From positions 60,247,893 through 60,311,892 of the forward strand of contig OZ038479.1 of assembly GCA_964036315.1 (NCBI GenBank): a stretch of DNA of 64,000 nucleotides, read 5' to 3'. Origin of the DNA: Acanthosepion esculentum. Lineage: Eukaryota > Mollusca > Cephalopoda > Sepiida > Sepiidae. The notes beneath the pieces were generated by a model. The model had not been told where the DNA came from and did no database searches. It saw nothing but the letters and a program-made list of their open reading frames with translations. Of the stretch, positions 60,571-64,000 are shown piece after piece (position 1 is the stretch's first letter; each line of letters opens with the position of its first letter). A program made the translations under genes and the position numbers.

Positions 60571-61880
60571 GTCTTTTTTCTTTAGCTTCTTCCTGTTAAC
60601 TTAGCTGGGGTGCTTGTGCTCATCAGCATCTTTAATTTTTATCCCCACTTTCATTATTTTATTCCCCTCCCCCCACTTAGGTGACAGAGATCTCAGTTCT
60701 CTAGTGGATGCAGGATGCATTTCAATTTTCAGGTACATATTTCATATTTGTTGCATCTGGCTGAGTGGATGATTGAGTAAGTAGAGGAGTTTATTTTCCA
60801 TAAAGACAGAAAAATGGAATGGTCCACTTGAAACAGAAATTGCAATTATGAAATAGAAATTTTTTGTAAAAATCAGATTTACCAACTGCCATTTTTATTT
60901 GTGACTATGTCTGCCTTTTCTAACTCACTTGTTGACAGACATCAAAGGATAGAGTCGTTAATGCTTTAATAATACAGCCCCCTTATCTACTGCATCCCTA
61001 GTTTACAGTGTTTAGGAACAACATTTTATGAAGTTGGCTTGATTTAATTTTAAAAAAGAAAAAGAAAAATTTCATCTTTTTGTTTTATCCTTTCTTTTTT
61101 CTATCACACATGCTGACAAAAGTGGGGAGGAAGTTTGTCATTTCAGATAGCCAAATTTATGAATTAAATTTTTTTTTTAAATTCTATTTAATAATTTCAA
61201 TAAAGAAACCAAACAATAATGTAGCTTTTTGTTTCTAGATGAGTTTTCAACCACAATTTATTCATGGGAATTAATTTAAAATTGAACTTTTTCTGTTTGC
61301 CTATTTTAGCAATTTTTTAAAATCATTTGGTGTCTTTACTGATTTCAACTTGACAACCCTGCGCACACACACCCATATTAATTTTACTCTTGTAAGAATT
61401 CCAGTAAGAGAATTTTTTGTTCTTAAAAAAAAGAAAAAGAAGATAACTATAAAGTTTTAAAAAGTGCTGCATGAAACCAAAAAATATATATATACTCATC
61501 TTTGGAAGACAAGACATTTGTTTTACTACAACATCTAGTTTGTGAGTTTGAGTTAAATATTTAATTTTGTTACAGTAAATGCACACAAACCTTTTCCAAA
61601 AAATCAAAACCAATTTTTTTAAAAAATTACCTATGAACTACTCTGTAAAAACCCCCCAAAAAAACCCCAAAATACATGTTGATTGCAGAGATCTATTAAA
61701 AACAAAAGCATATTTCACTTGAATGGAAAACTAGAACCCTGGACTGATAAAATTGATTTTTTCAAAAAACCTAACCTGGAAAAGCTGCTTTATAAACAAA
61801 CAACCCATAACCTCCTCAACCTCAAAAGATGGACCTTCTCCTCCAAAAAAGAAATAAAGGCAGATGACTGCAGTTTCTAA
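60571..61880. other. ZNF4 intron, unassigned
   Basis: Mixed AT-rich and moderately complex DNA. A 65-codon frame at 61683-61880 (MQRSIKNKSIFHLNGKLEPW) has no match I recognise. It directly precedes the BED/hAT fossil and may belong to it. Confidence 0.35.
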
Positions 61881-61889
61881 AATTTGCAC

Positions 61890-63170
61890 ACAAGCCAGAA
61901 TGAAAAAATTAAAAAAAAACTTATACTGAGGATAATGTGTTTTTCTGCAAGTTTTGTCATTATAGTATTGATCTGGTTAGGGTGGACATTATAAAGGATC
62001 ATATTAAGTCTAAACCTATTTGGCAAAAAAGGTTTCTAACCAACAACCCACTATAAAACAGACAACTATAACAATTTTGGTGAAAAGTAAAGATATGAGA
62101 AATGATTTCATTCTTGATTTTTTTAAATGTGCACAATGTGTGACATACCCATCAATAAAATTGACAAGATGAAACCATTTTTGTTAAAGTATTGTAAGGA
62201 AAGTGATGCTATTCCTAGTGCTAAATTTATTAGGAAGCTATACCTACCAAAATTGTTTGATAGTCAAAAATGAAAAAAAAAAAATGAAGCTTGCCAACAA
62301 AACTAAGTATCATAGATGGAACAACTGACCAACATGACAACTACATTTTGAATGTGATTGCAAACATTTGAGGGGAGCCATTTCTTATCAATATTGTTAC
62401 CATGAAAGAATGCAATCATCAAATTATACATCAGTCCTGCATCCAAACTGTTACTCATATAGACATTGCATTTAATGATATTACTGCATTTGTAACTGAT
62501 TCAGCAGCATATTGTAAAATGGTGCATAGCGATGTTTTATCCAATATATTTGTAAAGAGTCATCATGTCTTGTGTTTAACACACATTTTACATCTTGTTG
62601 GTGAGTTATTCTCACACTGGCCACAATTTGATAATGATGTTCAGCTCAATACTTTCATTAAGTTGTTTTTTGTTTTTTTTAAAACTAACATGAAAACAGC
62701 AATAGCTGAGATGGCTTGAATCCTACTTGTCTAAGCAAATAGTGAAGGTCCTCCTAGTTCCAGTTGTTACCCAATGTAATTCATGATTCAATTCAGACAG
62801 GTATCACTCTTCATATGTCCAATTTTATGAAGTATTCTTCAAACAAAAAAAGCCACTGATTGACAATAGATTGCATTTTGGACTTAGTAGAGGATAGTAA
62901 ACTGCACCATGCATCATATAATTTACATCTCAATCTGCATTTCATCAATGAGAATGGCACTCATTTAATAAAAGCCTTGGCAAGCTGAGAGGAGATCAAG
63001 TCATCACTTACATGTATTGTGTATAACCTAATGGAAGACTTAAAACATTATCTTGATAGTAGTAGGTCAAAAACAACATTTGGTCCCATATACAAAAAAT
63101 CTTCTAATGAATTGAAGATTTTGGATTCAGACTGACCTTGTAAATTACTACAATTTTTATATACCTAACA
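61890..63170 (+). pseudogene. Decayed BED-type hAT transposase (CGGBP1-like)
   Basis: A BED-like finger piece (FCKFCHYSIDLV, then DIIKDHIKSK) lies at about 61945-62020. KIDKMKPFLLKYCKESDAIP and a KLYLPKLFD string follow at about 62155-62260. The DDE-core start is VIDGTTDQ-like at about 62310. The best frame (62402-62719) reads HIDIAFNDITAFVTDSAAY, SHHVLCLTHILHLVGELF, and the VVTQCNS string (about 62765) stands where the family has VTRWNSW. This order matches hAT transposases related to CGGBP1-type proteins. Frameshifts and stops are frequent. The ends were not identified. Confidence 0.65.
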
Positions 63171-63339
63171 TGTGTGAATTGAGTAGACCATTAAATACAC
63201 TATTAAAAAAGATACAGGTTGGAAATGGTCTTCAGAATACCAAAAGTCTTTTGAAAAAATAAAAAATATTTTAACTTCTGATTTATCATTTACATATTTT
63301 GACCCCAAGTTAGAAATTATTGTTGTTTCAGATTTATAA

Positions 63340-63720
63340 ATATATGTAATTTTCTTTATTAAAAAAATCTTTCAAAAATATACTTTTCTGAAATTTCATT
63401 TGAGGTAGATTAGCACATTTAAAGTTTAATTTGAAATAAATATTACTTACTTTTAGTTTAAAATCACACAGAAAAGTATTTTTTTAAGTGGATGTTTTTG
63501 TGTTGACAACTATCTTGATAGAATATTTTCCTAAATTTTAAGTCTATGTAATCTAATACTTTATTGAACTTTGTAATTTAAATTTACTGCTCTTATTTTC
63601 TAATAATGCTGTACATAGATACCCATATTTACAAAAATCAGCACATTTATGCATAAAAAAATTCAAAATCCTGGAGGTTACTGAATTATACTAATCTTTT
63701 CCATTTATGATTAGTAAATA
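63340..63720 (+). repeat. R repeat, forward partial
   Basis: Contains tttattaaaaaaatctttca, atacttttctgaaatttcat, aatgctgtacatagataccc and cttttccatttatgattagt, in the family order. Confidence 0.65.
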
Positions 63721-64000
63721 AATATCCTTACAGTGACCTTAAACTTAATAGCAGTAGCAACCTAAAATAAAACTTAGCAGCAGCTCTCTATCATGATCCC
63801 AAAAGTAACTCTCACTCTTTCTTCAAGGTTTTACCTCTTTCAAACTGGTGTCATGAACTTTCCATGCTGAAGCTAAAAGGGCTGTGAACACTTCACCTAA
63901 AAAAAGTACATTCTCACTGTAACATATTCATGAACATTTTGTTGTGTATACAAATTACATCTAACAAAAGAAACTCTTGTTTTAAACTTTCCTTTTGTTA
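63721..64000. other. Window end, nothing recognised
   Basis: A slightly more complex stretch (63760-63900) without a recognisable frame. The first exon of ZNF4 was not found before the window ends. Confidence 0.35.

Overview
The window is AT-rich metazoan nuclear DNA, probably from an invertebrate. The genes have introns, there are no bacterial operons or ribosome binding sites, and the interspersed elements are Tc1, mariner, hAT, BEL/Pao, Ty3/Gypsy, LINE and SINE-like. An arthropod or chelicerate is plausible, but I cannot fix the taxon from sequence alone.

The only convincing host genes are four tandem, same-strand (minus) polydactyl C2H2 zinc-finger genes. I call them ZNF1 (5836-6780, 11 fingers), ZNF2 (18576-19352, 9), ZNF3 (37916-39214, 15) and ZNF4 (57571-58932, 16). 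Each finger array sits in one terminal exon opened by a conserved 3' splice site (exon starts at 7073, 19902, 39473 and 59240). For ZNF1-3, a conserved non-coding segment lies 5.7-7.3 kb upstream and contains a matching GTAAGT splice donor (exon ends at 13494, 25642 and 46813). It is probably the first exon plus promoter. The duplicated unit is therefore promoter + exon 1 + long intron + finger exon + 3' flank. ZNF4's first exon should lie just beyond 64 kb. No KRAB, BTB, SCAN or ZAD domain is visible.

Almost everything else is mobile or repeated DNA. 1-4460 is a decayed BEL/Pao retrotransposon with a Ty3/Gypsy RT scrap behind it. 7143-9089 is a Tc1 element in ZNF1's intron, itself split by a SINE-like insertion. 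23718-24265 is a deleted mariner, 26940-27675 a Ty3/Gypsy RNase H fragment, and 32336-33620 a full-length Hsmar1-like mariner with three stops. 47855-50640 is an hAT fossil. 54980-56601 is a second Tc1 whose empty site survives in the paralogous copy at 37196. 59301-59770 is a foldback element carrying a tRNA-like sequence, 59820-60570 a LINE scrap, and 61900-63170 a BED/hAT fossil.

A long AT-rich non-coding repeat (called R here) recurs about ten times in both orientations between the genes. With the paralogous gene flanks it gives the region a segmentally duplicated structure that would favour unequal crossing over. The finger arrays show the marks of that process: higher-order finger repeats, an internally duplicated exon start in ZNF2, and C-terminal fingers cut off by frameshifts in ZNF3 and ZNF4.
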